The position numbers and the translations under genes were made by a program. Shown piece after piece: positions 1 through 7,596 of a stretch of 38,439 nt of DNA (its first letter is position 1; each line of letters starts with the position of its first letter). The notes under the pieces were generated by a model that ran no database searches, had not been told where the DNA came from, and was given only the letters and a program-made list of their open reading frames with translations. Location of the stretch: assembly GCA_902802325.1 (NCBI GenBank), contig CADCLV010000015.1, positions 1 through 38,439 on the forward strand. The letters run 5' to 3'. The stretch comes from Oscillospiraceae bacterium. Lineage in GTDB: Bacteria; Bacillota; Clostridia; Saccharofermentanales; Saccharofermentanaceae.

Positions 1-70
1 TATCAAGCATCCCTTTGCTTTAAGTCCGGAGATCAACGATCTTTTGAAATGATTTTTTGCGCCGCGCCCT

Positions 71-982
71 TTATTGCGGCATGACTCCTACCCGTTCTCC
101 GCAGCGTAGTTTTACTTCCATGCCTTTTTTCAGATATTCCCGGATATCGTCATCCAGGATGAGTTTATCTTTTCCGACAAGAAGCACGATGGTCGATCCT
201 CCAAGCTTAAAGAAACCTTTTTCCTGCCCTTTGGTAAAAGCACTTGCGCCGTGATCGACGATGCGGCCCACCATTAACGCTCCCACCTCGATCATGAGGA
301 TCTCGCCGAAATGCTCTGTATCAAGTACACTGACGAATCGGCTGTTCTCCTGAAAAACCTTATACTTGTCGGAAATATCACATACCGTATGAAGCTTTCC
401 TTTAACCTTATACTTGTCGGAAATATCACATACCGTATGAAGCTTTCCTTTAATGGAAAGTCTAAAGGCCGTTTTTCCGGAATCCGGATAACAGTAACGG
501 TGATAATCATCTACGGAAAGGCGGAAAACCAGGCACATACCGCCCTGATACCCGGAAATCTCCGTTTTCTCCCCTACCAGGCTTCGTACCGTATAGGTGT
601 TTCCCTTTATTTCAAAACAGGAATCTTCCGTTATAGGGTAGATGCGAAGTTTGCTGTCTGCCGGAGATACCAGTGCATTTCCCGCAGGATCCAAAGGACG
701 CTTCCCTTCCTTCACTTTTCTGGTGAAAAAATCATTCAGGGACCGGAACTTTCTGTCTTCATAGTCCTGCATGTCGATCTTGTTTTTCCGGATAAAGGAG
801 CGGATATGGGCTCTGGAAAGAAATGTATCCGTATAAAGCCCGCCGATTCTCGAGACTCCCCGGCTTAAGACCAGAGGCATAACAAACCGTCCGGCTTTTG
901 TGCCGTAGAGACGTTTCAAAAATCCGCCGCCATACTGCACATCGGTATAGATGGTCTTCTCCTTCCGGTTATAAACTTCCAA
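71..982 (-). CDS. psd: Phosphatidylserine decarboxylase proenzyme with an internal 16-residue tandem duplication
   Basis: Converts phosphatidylserine to phosphatidylethanolamine at the membrane. The protein self-cleaves at a Gly-Ser bond to form a pyruvoyl group; the site here is the GGST motif near residue 263. Also visible are SPADS (conserved Asp) and DYHRYCYP (conserved His), as expected for the family's Asp-His-Ser triad. I start it at TTG 982-980, because AAGGAG lies 7 bases upstream and this leaves a 34-base gap to the upstream acyltransferase; an ATG at 1075 would overlap that gene by 59 bases. The product is 303 aa. A 16-residue block (GKLHTVCDISDKYKV plus one Lys) occurs twice in a row at about residues 177-209, just before FQENSR, from an exact 48-bp DNA duplication. 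Family assignment is firm; activity of the duplicated form is unknown. Confidence 0.93.
   Translation of the reverse strand: MEVYNRKEKTIYTDVQYGGGFLKRLYGTKAGRFVMPLVLSRGVSRIGGLYTDTFLSRAHIRSFIRKNKIDMQDYEDRKFRSLNDFFTRKVKEGKRPLDPAGNALVSPADSKLRIYPITEDSCFEIKGNTYTVRSLVGEKTEISGYQGGMCLVFRLSVDDYHRYCYPDSGKTAFRLSIKGKLHTVCDISDKYKVKGKLHTVCDISDKYKVFQENSRFVSVLDTEHFGEILMIEVGALMVGRIVDHGASAFTKGQEKGFFKLGGSTIVLLVGKDKLILDDDIREYLKKGMEVKLRCGERVGVMPQ
356..453. repeat. 48-bp perfect direct tandem duplication inside psd
   Basis: Bases 356-405 are identical to 404-453, so the unit is 48 bp (16 codons) and the match runs 50 bp. It keeps the psd frame open. Zero divergence between the copies implies a very recent event or an assembly artefact. 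Confidence 0.95.
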
Positions 983-1016
983 ATTAAGACTCCTTTGTCC
1001 TTTGAAAATGCAAGGC

Positions 1017-2297
1017 TCAGGCCGCAGCTTCCGCTTTCTTCTTTTTCTTCGGAAAAAGAAGTTTCTTGACGCCATCTGTCAGGTACTTCTCGGCAACACC
1101 CAGGATGACTGTGAATACGATACACAAGATGGCAAAGACCAGAAGATTGTATTTCGACCCGATCTTGAAGGGGAATTTATTCTTCTGCATCATCCAGCGC
1201 GTGACCTCCAGCGCCATAAGATTCATCAGGTATGTATCCAGAGAGAATTTTCCGAAGAAACGGGTCACCGGATTACTTACATGGTATTTCAGCATAAACA
1301 GGATCACTAAAAAGCCGATCAAAGCAAAAAGCGGTACCTGACAGCAATAGGTCTTGATCTTCTCCGCGATGCCCGGGCCTTTTCCGCTATACTCGGTCCA
1401 GTAGCCGAACTTTGCCTGACCATATTCAGAAAGGCGGAACGCAACATAGGTCAGAAGGAGAAGGATGTGGAACTTAAGCGCATATCCCTTCTTGAAGAAA
1501 GAAACGATCTGTTTTTCATACTGGGCAAACAGTAATCCGGAAAGGAAGGCAATGGCCGAATTGACCCACCATTCACCGTTGAACCACAGTATCTTCTGTT
1601 CTCTCCACCAGATCTTATTCGGATGATTCCAGTCAAGCCACCAGTTCTTCTGTCCGTGCCACCATGCGAAATGGCCATTATAGCAGAAACCGACAGCCAT
1701 ACCGATAATAACGAGGAAAATCAGAACAAAAGCCACGGGACGGACCTTGATAAATCGGAAACACAGATAGAAAGCCACATAAAGAATGGTCAGAACGATC
1801 GGAAACCACGCATAGGCATTCATCATGGTAAGACCAGAGAAATTCAGAATCCATCTTTCCTTCGGCCACTTCATGCCGATGGCAAAATAGTAAAGGCCGT
1901 AGAGGATCACGTTAATATAAAACGGAACCGTAATGGCTTTAATGATACGGTTCTTAATGAACCCCTTCATGTAGTTTTCTTTCGTATCCAGACTCTTTAA
2001 AAGGCCGTAACCGGAACAGAAGAAAAAGATGGCAACGAAGTAGGCGCCGGCATTCACAAACGGCGTCAGCACCTTCTGTTCCTGAAATACAGATTCCTGG
2101 GAGATGTGATGCAGAATAACACCAATGGCGGAAAAACCACGAAGCGACTTCATCACTTCCAGACTCGTATGGTCATCATTAAACTCTTTTTTACCGAATT
2201 TTGATGTACTTCCCCAGAAAAGGAGCATAAAGAAAAAATAGTAGGTAGCAACCTTCAGCACCTGCCAATAATTTAGATACTTTAGAAAATCACCCAT
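1017..2297 (-). CDS. Acyltransferase family 3-like multi-pass membrane protein
   Basis: A 426-aa integral membrane protein with about ten hydrophobic segments. Near residue 50 it has RGFSAIGVILHH, matching the Arg...His signature of the acyltransferase 3 family, whose members move acyl groups onto sugars, peptidoglycan or other extracytoplasmic acceptors. The substrate cannot be told from the sequence. The C-terminus is a short Lys/Ala-rich cytoplasmic tail. The ATG at 2297 is preceded by AGGGGAT at a workable distance and by a TATAAT box at 2318-2323. It lies 34 bases upstream of psd in the same direction, so the two are probably co-transcribed, suggesting a cell-envelope lipid context, but this is inference. 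Confidence 0.8.
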   Translation of the reverse strand: MGDFLKYLNYWQVLKVATYYFFFMLLFWGSTSKFGKKEFNDDHTSLEVMKSLRGFSAIGVILHHISQESVFQEQKVLTPFVNAGAYFVAIFFFCSGYGLLKSLDTKENYMKGFIKNRIIKAITVPFYINVILYGLYYFAIGMKWPKERWILNFSGLTMMNAYAWFPIVLTILYVAFYLCFRFIKVRPVAFVLIFLVIIGMAVGFCYNGHFAWWHGQKNWWLDWNHPNKIWWREQKILWFNGEWWVNSAIAFLSGLLFAQYEKQIVSFFKKGYALKFHILLLLTYVAFRLSEYGQAKFGYWTEYSGKGPGIAEKIKTYCCQVPLFALIGFLVILFMLKYHVSNPVTRFFGKFSLDTYLMNLMALEVTRWMMQKNKFPFKIGSKYNLLVFAILCIVFTVILGVAEKYLTDGVKKLLFPKKKKKAEAAA

Positions 2298-2317
2298 GAT
2301 TGAAATCCCCTGTAATC

Positions 2318-2346
2318 ATTATACCGTTGTATTTTCGCACAAATCA
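2318..2346 (-). promoter_or_regulatory. Candidate promoter of the acyltransferase-psd unit
   Basis: Perfect TATAAT -10 (plus-strand positions 2318-2323) lies 20 bases before the ATG at 2297. The -35 region at 17-bp spacing is TGATTT, a poor match, so the call rests on the -10. Confidence 0.4.
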
Positions 2347-2620
2347 GATAAATAGAAAACCACTCATCTGAAAAATCCTTGTTTGTCATGTATTCTTCTT
2401 GACGTTTTCAATTCAAAAACAATTTGTTCATATTTTGATAAAACAATCTGACAATTTTTTCTCTAAAATAGAAACATAGATACAAAGCAAGCATCCATAA
2501 TCATAATGCACCGGGGGGATGCATTATACACAATGAAGTGGAGGAATACTAATCAGTGAGAAACGCTGAGCGGCACCATTTCTATTGGATCATTGTCTAC
2601 TTGTAGTTTCTATACGAAGA

Positions 2621-2653
2621 GGCGGTCGTTCCTGAGCCCCAGGAACGACCGCC
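2621..2653. terminator. Strong hairpin, probable terminator downstream of trkH
   Basis: GGCGGTCGTTCCTG (2621-2634) pairs perfectly with CAGGAACGACCGCC (2640-2653) around a 5-base loop. It sits 26 bases beyond the trkH stop. The T-rich tail (ATTTCATTTTTCC) is on the plus-strand side; the minus-strand side is only weakly U-rich, so termination may be bidirectional or mainly of plus-strand transcripts. Confidence 0.65.
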
Positions 2654-2679
2654 ATTTCATTTTTCCTATTCTTCAGAAA

Positions 2680-4131
2680 TCAGCCCAGATGGATCTTCGC
2701 TTCCGGATAGACATTCTTCACCCTGCTTCTATCCTTCATGATCAGGCCCATGGCGAATGTCATCGGTCCGACACGTCCCAGGAACATGACAGGAATAATA
2801 AACAGCTGTCCCCAGAACGAGAACTGCGGTGTGGATGCCGAAGAAAGTCCGACTGTACCAAATGCCGATGCCGACTCAAACAAAAGATCCACGAAAGTGA
2901 ATTTCCCGGCGGCTAAAAGACTTCTTTCCGTAACGGAAAGAATGCAGGCCAGTGAAACGACCAGTCCGACTCCCAAAGTAAAGATCGACAGCGCACGCTG
3001 TACGGTTGCCCGGGATACTCGGTGGTTATGGATAACGACCTCGGAATTACCGCTCAGATCGCTCTTGACCGAATAAGCTAAAAGGGCAAAGACCTGCACC
3101 TTGATACCACCACCGGTACTTCCGGCACCGGCACCGATAAACATCAGTACGACACAAAGGATCTTGGTGCAGTCCCGCAAAGCCAGAAGATCGATCGAGT
3201 TCATTCCGGCAGTACGCAGGGACATCGACTGGAACAGCGCTGCTTTTAATTTCTCATACATCGGAAGACTTCCGATTGCCAAAGGCGCATCATTGGTCCA
3301 CTCCATAATGAGGATCAGTATCACACCCAGGACCAGAAGACCGACCATCATGACAAAAGCCAGATGCGTGTGCATCTTCATCTTTATGTTGGTTCTCTCC
3401 TTCTTATCGTGACGGATAATGGCCCGGAGTTTTCTGCTCGAATAGTCGATCAGATCTTTCCACACATGGAAGCCCAGGCTTCCGGAGAAGATCAGAAAGA
3501 CTGTGGTAAACATGATCACAGAATTTCCGTTAAATGCGGTAAAGCTGGAATACGGGCCGGAAGCCGTATCACCGAAAAGATCGAATCCGGCATTACAAAA
3601 AGCAGATACCGAAAGGAAAAGCGACTTAAAAAGTCCTTCTCCGGTGCCAAGAAGCGGAACCAGCTGCGTGGCAAAGAGGATAAATCCGCAGAATTCAAAG
3701 AAGAATGTCATGAGGATAATGGCCTGCAAAAGTCCCTTCAGCTCTGCATATGAGAAACTTCCCGTATTTTCCTGGGCCAGAAGTCTTGTTTTCACGTTGA
3801 CTTTCCGTTTCACCATGCTGACACCAAACGTATAGATCGTAACCAGACCGAGACCTCCGACCTGGATCAGGCATAAAAGGATCACCCGTCCGAAAGTATT
3901 GAAAGTCGTGGCCGTGTCTCTTACCACCAGTCCTGTCACGCAGGTTGCGGAAACAGTAGTAAACAAAGAATCAAAAAAACCGATACTCTCCCCGGAATTC
4001 GTTGCAAAAGGCAGCATCAGAAGGAGAGTTCCAATGAGCATGATCAGAAGGAAACTACTCAGGATCACGCGGGCCGGACGATCCATCATCCAATCGAGTA
4101 TTTTTTTCGTACGGGTACGACGGACCAGCAT
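2680..4131 (-). CDS. trkH: TrkH/KtrB family potassium uptake channel subunit
   Basis: The ion-translocating membrane subunit of a Trk/Ktr potassium uptake system, 483 aa. The four pore-loop filter regions of the family can be read in order: ATCVTGLVV, AFCNAGFDLF, LRTAGMNSID and AFGTVGLSSAS, each after a hydrophobic segment and carrying the filter glycine. I start at ATG 4131, one base after the stop of the upstream RCK gene, with a purine-rich stretch ahead. An ATG at 4179 would extend it by 16 residues but overlap the neighbour by 47 bases. The two genes directly upstream encode RCK-domain regulators, so channel and gating subunits are made from one mRNA. It is the last gene of the infC operon, followed by the hairpin at 2621-2653. 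Confidence 0.93.
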   Translation of the reverse strand: MLVRRTRTKKILDWMMDRPARVILSSFLLIMLIGTLLLMLPFATNSGESIGFFDSLFTTVSATCVTGLVVRDTATTFNTFGRVILLCLIQVGGLGLVTIYTFGVSMVKRKVNVKTRLLAQENTGSFSYAELKGLLQAIILMTFFFEFCGFILFATQLVPLLGTGEGLFKSLFLSVSAFCNAGFDLFGDTASGPYSSFTAFNGNSVIMFTTVFLIFSGSLGFHVWKDLIDYSSRKLRAIIRHDKKERTNIKMKMHTHLAFVMMVGLLVLGVILILIMEWTNDAPLAIGSLPMYEKLKAALFQSMSLRTAGMNSIDLLALRDCTKILCVVLMFIGAGAGSTGGGIKVQVFALLAYSVKSDLSGNSEVVIHNHRVSRATVQRALSIFTLGVGLVVSLACILSVTERSLLAAGKFTFVDLLFESASAFGTVGLSSASTPQFSFWGQLFIIPVMFLGRVGPMTFAMGLIMKDRSRVKNVYPEAKIHLG

Positions 4132-4132
4132 A

Positions 4133-4786
4133 TCAGCATACCATCTCTTTCCAGATCTGCTCGATATCTTTCTGGGCACAGACCATCATCATCTGACAAC
4201 CTGCTTCCATCATCGTGGAACCGATCGGAGTCACCGTCTGCCCGTCTTTACTGGCCAATACGACCACACGGGAATCATGGACGAACTTATACTCCGCCAT
4301 GGTCTTTCCGCAAGCATCGGATTTTTCAGAAAGGATGAATTCGATCAGAACATGATCCGAATTCTTAATACGGTGCACAATACGCAAACCGCGATAATCG
4401 ATTTCCTGCTCGATCATGCGGGCCAGGATCTGTGTCTCCGAAAAGGCATGATCCACACCGAAATGCTCCATAACAGATTCATTTTTCGGATTATTGACAC
4501 GAGCGATCGAAGCCGGCACACCTAAGTGCTTCTCTGCAATCTGGCAGGCGATCATGTTGGTCTCATCTTTATCTGTGAGAGCAACAAGAAGATCTGCGTC
4601 ATCGCAGGCCTCTTTCAATATCGGATAAGAAGATCCGTCGCCGTTGATCACTTCAGCGATGGAATAATCAGCAAATTTCAGGGCAGCCTGCGGGTCAAGA
4701 TCGATAATTACGATCTCATGCTCCGCTTCCAGTTCCCGGATCAAATAATAAGCGAGCTTTCCTGCTCCGACTATAACGATCTTCAT
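4133..4786 (-). CDS. trkA: TrkA/KtrA family RCK-domain potassium channel regulator (second copy)
   Basis: A 217-aa cytoplasmic gating subunit that binds nucleotide through an RCK_N Rossmann fold and is completed by an RCK_C domain. The N-terminus has the strand and loop IVIVGAGKLA followed by the acidic IIDLD that ends strand 2; the last position of GxGxxG is Ala. The C-terminal half (from about residue 135) fits an RCK_C domain. Its ATG overlaps the stop of the preceding RCK gene by 4 bases (ATGA), so translation is probably coupled. It ends 1 base before trkH. KtrA-type proteins of this length normally assemble as an octameric ring on the channel. Confidence 0.93.
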   Translation of the reverse strand: MKIVIVGAGKLAYYLIRELEAEHEIVIIDLDPQAALKFADYSIAEVINGDGSSYPILKEACDDADLLVALTDKDETNMIACQIAEKHLGVPASIARVNNPKNESVMEHFGVDHAFSETQILARMIEQEIDYRGLRIVHRIKNSDHVLIEFILSEKSDACGKTMAEYKFVHDSRVVVLASKDGQTVTPIGSTMMEAGCQMMMVCAQKDIEQIWKEMVC

Positions 4787-5433
4787 TCTATTTCGGAAGC
4801 GGTGGTCACCTTTTTCTCGGCGATAACCAGCTTATCCCCTTTCTCCAGTTTCATAGAAGGCAATGCCGTAATGAGGTTTTCATGTCTGACAATACCGAAA
4901 ATATGGCGTCCCTCTGTATCTTCGATGTCCCGGATCTTTGCACCTACAAAATCCTTCATCACATCCAGAAGCGTGAAAACAACAGTGTTGCCGAAAAGAT
5001 TTGTTGTGACCTGTCCGACATATTCTTCTCTCTCCAGGTGCTTTTCAATCGCATTCATAAACGCATCCGCCGTCAAAACGGTGGAAGACATAGAAAGGAA
5101 TCCGACCTCATCAAACAAGTGGTAATCTTCGGCAGCAAATACTCTTGCAAGAACATTTTTAACCTGGAAAATATCTTTGGCGATCTGGGAAGCCATCAGA
5201 TTCTGATTCTCGCTGTCACTCATGGCACATACAATATCCATGGAACCCATGTCCGCTTCTTTCAGTACATCCGTATCAATGATCACACCATCGATCGTCA
5301 GTACGCCCAGATTTAAAGTCTTTTCTACTTCCTGAGCCTTCGGGTCTACCAATACACATGTATGACCCTTTTCGATCAGACGCTTCATCAGCGCAATACC
5401 TGCACGGGATGCGCCCAGAATCATGATCTGCAT
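4783..5433 (-). CDS. trkA: TrkA/KtrA family RCK-domain potassium channel regulator (first copy)
   Basis: A 216-aa RCK protein paralogous to its downstream neighbour but only distantly similar to it. The Rossmann loop reads GASRAG, with Ser at the middle glycine, followed by LVD at the end of strand 2. The start is ATG 5433 with GGAGG about 10 bases upstream; a longer frame to 5511 exists but has no better signal and would overlap the methyltransferase. Two separate RCK genes beside one channel resemble the two halves of the double-length TrkA of proteobacteria, so a hetero-oligomeric ring is possible (inference). It lies 28 bases after the TrmH-type methyltransferase gene. Confidence 0.9.
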   Translation of the reverse strand: MQIMILGASRAGIALMKRLIEKGHTCVLVDPKAQEVEKTLNLGVLTIDGVIIDTDVLKEADMGSMDIVCAMSDSENQNLMASQIAKDIFQVKNVLARVFAAEDYHLFDEVGFLSMSSTVLTADAFMNAIEKHLEREEYVGQVTTNLFGNTVVFTLLDVMKDFVGAKIRDIEDTEGRHIFGIVRHENLITALPSMKLEKGDKLVIAEKKVTTASEIE

Positions 5434-5461
5434 ATTCTCTAACCTCCGTAGAAAGGATATC

Positions 5462-6259
5462 TCAGCCCTGTGCCAGAAGATATCCCAGAATCGATGCGGC
5501 AGAAGCGGCATTTAAAGACTCCGCCCGTCCCGGCATCTCTATCTTCACAAGTATATCACACTGATCCGAAGTGGAATCACTCAATCCATTGGCCTCATTT
5601 CCGATCCAAAGCGCCGCTTTTTTCGGGAAAGTTGCTTCCTTCAGCGGATCGCCCCGAAGATGGGCACCGATGGATCTGACCTGATTCCTTTTCAATTCCG
5701 ATAAAATCGCTTCGGAAGAAGGAAAAGAAAGTACCGGAATGTGAAAGCAGGACCCCATAGAAGCCCGAAGGACTTTCTCATTAAAAGGATCGACACAATC
5801 AGAAGTATAAAGTACCGCATCGTAGGCAAATGCATCTGCCATCCGGACGATAGTGCCCATATTTCCCGGATCCTGAAGTCTTTCCAGAACGATATACCGG
5901 CAAATCTCCTTTCCACATCCAGGGATTTCTCCCGTTTCTTCCTGTTTCTTCACGACCATGGCCACTCCCTGGGGATGGACAGTCTGACAGAGTTTGGAAA
6001 AAAGAGGATCAGAAAAGACCAGAACTTCGCAGGAAGAAAGGATCGGATACTTCTTCTTCCATTCTTCCCAAAGGCTGGTCTTGTCACTTCGAAGTGCCAG
6101 GATCTCCGGAACCAGACCCGAGATCAGCGCATCTTCACACAAACGCAAACCCTCGATGAAAACCTTGCCCTCTTCCCGCGCGACCTTGCGGTCATGCAGA
6201 GAGACCAAAGATTTATATCGAGGGTTATCTTTGCTTTTAATTTCGAGATAGCGTTCCAC
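5462..6259 (-). CDS. TrmH/SpoU family RNA 2'-O-methyltransferase
   Basis: A SPOUT-class enzyme of 265 aa that transfers a methyl group from S-adenosylmethionine to a ribose 2'-OH in rRNA or tRNA. The three SpoU motifs are present: LERLQDPGNMGTIVR (motif 1), WIGNEANGLS (motif 2) and MPGRAESLNAASAASI (motif 3, the knotted SAM site). The N-terminal about 90 residues fit the small substrate-binding domain of this family. The target nucleotide cannot be read from sequence. It starts with GTG 6259, 8 bases after the rplT stop and without a clear Shine-Dalgarno, so it may depend on coupling to rplT. Its place behind L20 favours an rRNA target (inference). Confidence 0.92.
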   Translation of the reverse strand: MERYLEIKSKDNPRYKSLVSLHDRKVAREEGKVFIEGLRLCEDALISGLVPEILALRSDKTSLWEEWKKKYPILSSCEVLVFSDPLFSKLCQTVHPQGVAMVVKKQEETGEIPGCGKEICRYIVLERLQDPGNMGTIVRMADAFAYDAVLYTSDCVDPFNEKVLRASMGSCFHIPVLSFPSSEAILSELKRNQVRSIGAHLRGDPLKEATFPKKAALWIGNEANGLSDSTSDQCDILVKIEMPGRAESLNAASAASILGYLLAQG

Positions 6260-6267
6260 GCTGAAAA

Positions 6268-6621
6268 TCAGAGCGCAGACTTAGCCTGCTCGCAAAGTGC
6301 AGCAAAACCGTTCGGATCTGTGATTGCGATATCAGAAAGAACTTTACGGTCGAGAGCAATGTTTGCCTTCTTCAGACCATTCATGAAACGGCTGTAAGAC
6401 AGACCATTTACACGGCAAGCAGCATTGATTCTCTGGATCCAGAGCTTTCTGAAATCTCTCTTCTTAGCCTTTCTGTCACGGTAAGCATATGCACCGGACT
6501 TCATGACCTGCTGGTTAGCAACCTTGAAGAGCTTACTCTTATGACCGAAATAGCCCTTGGCCTGCTTCAAAATCTTATGATGACGTGCTCTTGTACGCAC
6601 ACCTCTTTTAACTCTAGACAT
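6268..6621 (-). CDS. rplT: 50S ribosomal protein L20
   Basis: The 117-aa L20, full length, with the characteristic basic start [18 protein letters not shown] and the conserved [21 protein letters not shown]20 binds 23S rRNA early in 50S assembly and, in Bacillus, represses its own operon by binding the infC leader RNA. It is the third gene of infC-rpmI-rplT, with GGGAGG 10 bases before the ATG. The leader at 7440-7536 is a plausible site for this feedback. Confidence 0.98.
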   Translation of the reverse strand: MSRVKRGVRTRARHHKILKQAKGYFGHKSKLFKVANQQVMKSGAYAYRDRKAKKRDFRKLWIQRINAACRVNGLSYSRFMNGLKKANIALDRKVLSDIAITDPNGFAALCEQAKSAL

Positions 6622-6669
6622 GGTATATTTACCTCCCTAAAACTGTTCTATCAAAACTCTTCAAGCAAA

Positions 6670-6867
6670 TTATTTATACGGAATCATCGTCTTGACGATC
6701 TTCGCGTTCGGCGCTGCACTTACAGCGGTGTGGCGGAGATGTCTCATTCTCTTAGACGGTCTCTTGCTCAAGATGTGGCGACGGAAAGCCTGGGAGTACA
6801 ACACCTTACCGGTACCCGTTACCTTAAATCTTTTCTTAGATGAACTGTGTGTTTTCTGCTTAGGCAT
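6670..6867 (-). CDS. rpmI: 50S ribosomal protein L35
   Basis: The 65-aa L35, full length, starting [18 protein letters not shown] and carrying the conserved [18 protein letters not shown]. It is part of the large ribosomal subunit. GGAGG lies 10 bases before the ATG. It sits between infC and rplT, the universal order of this operon in Firmicutes. Confidence 0.98.
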   Translation of the reverse strand: MPKQKTHSSSKKRFKVTGTGKVLYSQAFRRHILSKRPSKRMRHLRHTAVSAAPNAKIVKTMIPYK

Positions 6868-6892
6868 TTTTCTATTTCCTCCTTAATCACAA

Positions 6893-7414
6893 TCAGTTTT
6901 TCTTGGGAGCAAGGAACATTACCATGTTTCTGCCCTCGATCTTGGCCGGCTTATCGACCTGGCCGAATTCCTCACAAAGCTGTGCGAACTTCTCCATTAC
7001 AGCGTAACCCTGATTCTGGTAAGCCATCTCACGGCCACGGAACTTCACGATTACCTTGACTCTGTTTCCATCTTTCAGGAAACGGCATGCGTTCTTCGTC
7101 TTGACATTCAGATCGTGGTCTTCTGTTGTCAGCTTCATACCGACTTCCTTTGTCTCGATCACTTTCTGATTCTTACGGGCTTCCTTCTCACGCTTGGCCT
7201 GCTCGAAAAGATACTTTCCGTAATCCATTACTTTGCAAACCGGGTTGTCGGGGTTATTTGCGATCAGTACCAGGTCTAATCCTGCAAGATCTGCGGCCTT
7301 TCTTGCCTGCTCGATCGGAACGATACCGACCATTGTACCATCTGCATCAATCAGTCGCACCTTCTCAAAACGAATCTCTTCGTTGATAGGCTGCCCATTC
7401 GTTTGTCTGGCGAT
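6893..7414 (-). CDS. infC: Translation initiation factor IF-3, predicted ATC start
   Basis: IF-3 keeps 30S subunits free and rejects wrong start codons. Conserved blocks include RLIDADGTMVGIVP in the N domain and KVIVKFRGREMAYQNQG in the C domain. The first ATG/GTG in frame (GTG 7360) would cut off the conserved QPINEEIRFEKV. Reading upstream, this block is present and preceded in frame by ATC at 7414-7412, 9 bases after AAGGAGG (7430-7424). That gives 173 aa, the normal length. Rare AUU/AUC starts are known for infC and let IF-3 lower its own translation. First gene of the operon; promoter at 7560-7588 and attenuator-like leader between. Confidence 0.95.
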   Translation of the reverse strand: MARQTNGQPINEEIRFEKVRLIDADGTMVGIVPIEQARKAADLAGLDLVLIANNPDNPVCKVMDYGKYLFEQAKREKEARKNQKVIETKEVGMKLTTEDHDLNVKTKNACRFLKDGNRVKVIVKFRGREMAYQNQGYAVMEKFAQLCEEFGQVDKPAKIEGRNMVMFLAPKKN

Positions 7415-7435
7415 AAGAACACACCTCCTTCATAC

Positions 7436-7468
7436 AAAAACGGAGCGAAACTTTCCGCTTCACTCCGT
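7436..7468 (-). terminator. Intrinsic terminator (attenuator) in the infC leader
   Basis: On the minus strand an 11-bp stem (plus-strand arms 7440-7450 and 7458-7468, including G-U pairs) with a 7-base loop is followed by a U run, 6 bases before the infC Shine-Dalgarno. The upstream segment 7527-7536 is complementary over 10 bp to 7452-7461 and could form an antiterminator instead. Confidence 0.75.
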
Positions 7469-7559
7469 TCAACTATCCTTAAAGATAAGCCACATTCGTG
7501 AACCTCTTCACAATCGCTTGAGGTGAGAAGCGGAAACTCCTACTTGCTGTAACTCGTAT
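7440..7559 (-). promoter_or_regulatory. Structured 5' leader of infC-rpmI-rplT, candidate L20-type leader
   Basis: About 120 bases of untranslated leader run from the promoter to the Shine-Dalgarno. It contains ACCTC/GAGGT pairing (around 7503-7525), the terminator stem, and a competing arm. In Bacillus subtilis this operon is controlled by L20 through leader termination; the layout here fits that, but I cannot match a covariance model. Confidence 0.55.
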
Positions 7560-7588
7560 ATAATACCCATATGGATTTTAGTTGTCAA
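7560..7588 (-). promoter_or_regulatory. infC: Promoter of the infC operon
   Basis: Perfect -35 TTGACA (plus positions 7583-7588), 17-bp spacer and -10 TATTAT (7560-7565) on the minus strand. It starts just 8 bases beyond the stop of the upstream DUF805 gene. The best sigma-70/sigma-A type promoter in the window. Confidence 0.85.
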
Positions 7589-7596
7589 GCACTTTT

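Larger units (their letters stand above)
2298..2679. other. Intergenic region, AT-rich, with several inverted repeats
   Basis: No convincing gene. The right part holds two mutually exclusive hairpins: GCATCC 2491-2496 with GGATGC 2517-2522, or ATAATGCA 2503-2510 with TGCATTAT 2520-2527, the latter with a G-rich loop. There is also a minus-strand TATAAT at 2523-2528, and a 14-bp perfect hairpin at 2621-2653. A 16-codon plus-strand frame (GTG 2556 to TAG 2606) follows a GGAGG at 2540-2544, but 11 bases of spacing and no clear promoter leave it unsupported as a gene. Confidence 0.6.

Noticed and set aside
1..70. A minus-strand frame open to the left edge after psd
   Set aside because: Only about 22 codons are visible, with no start signal or recognisable sequence; a phosphatidylserine synthase would be plausible there but cannot be supported.
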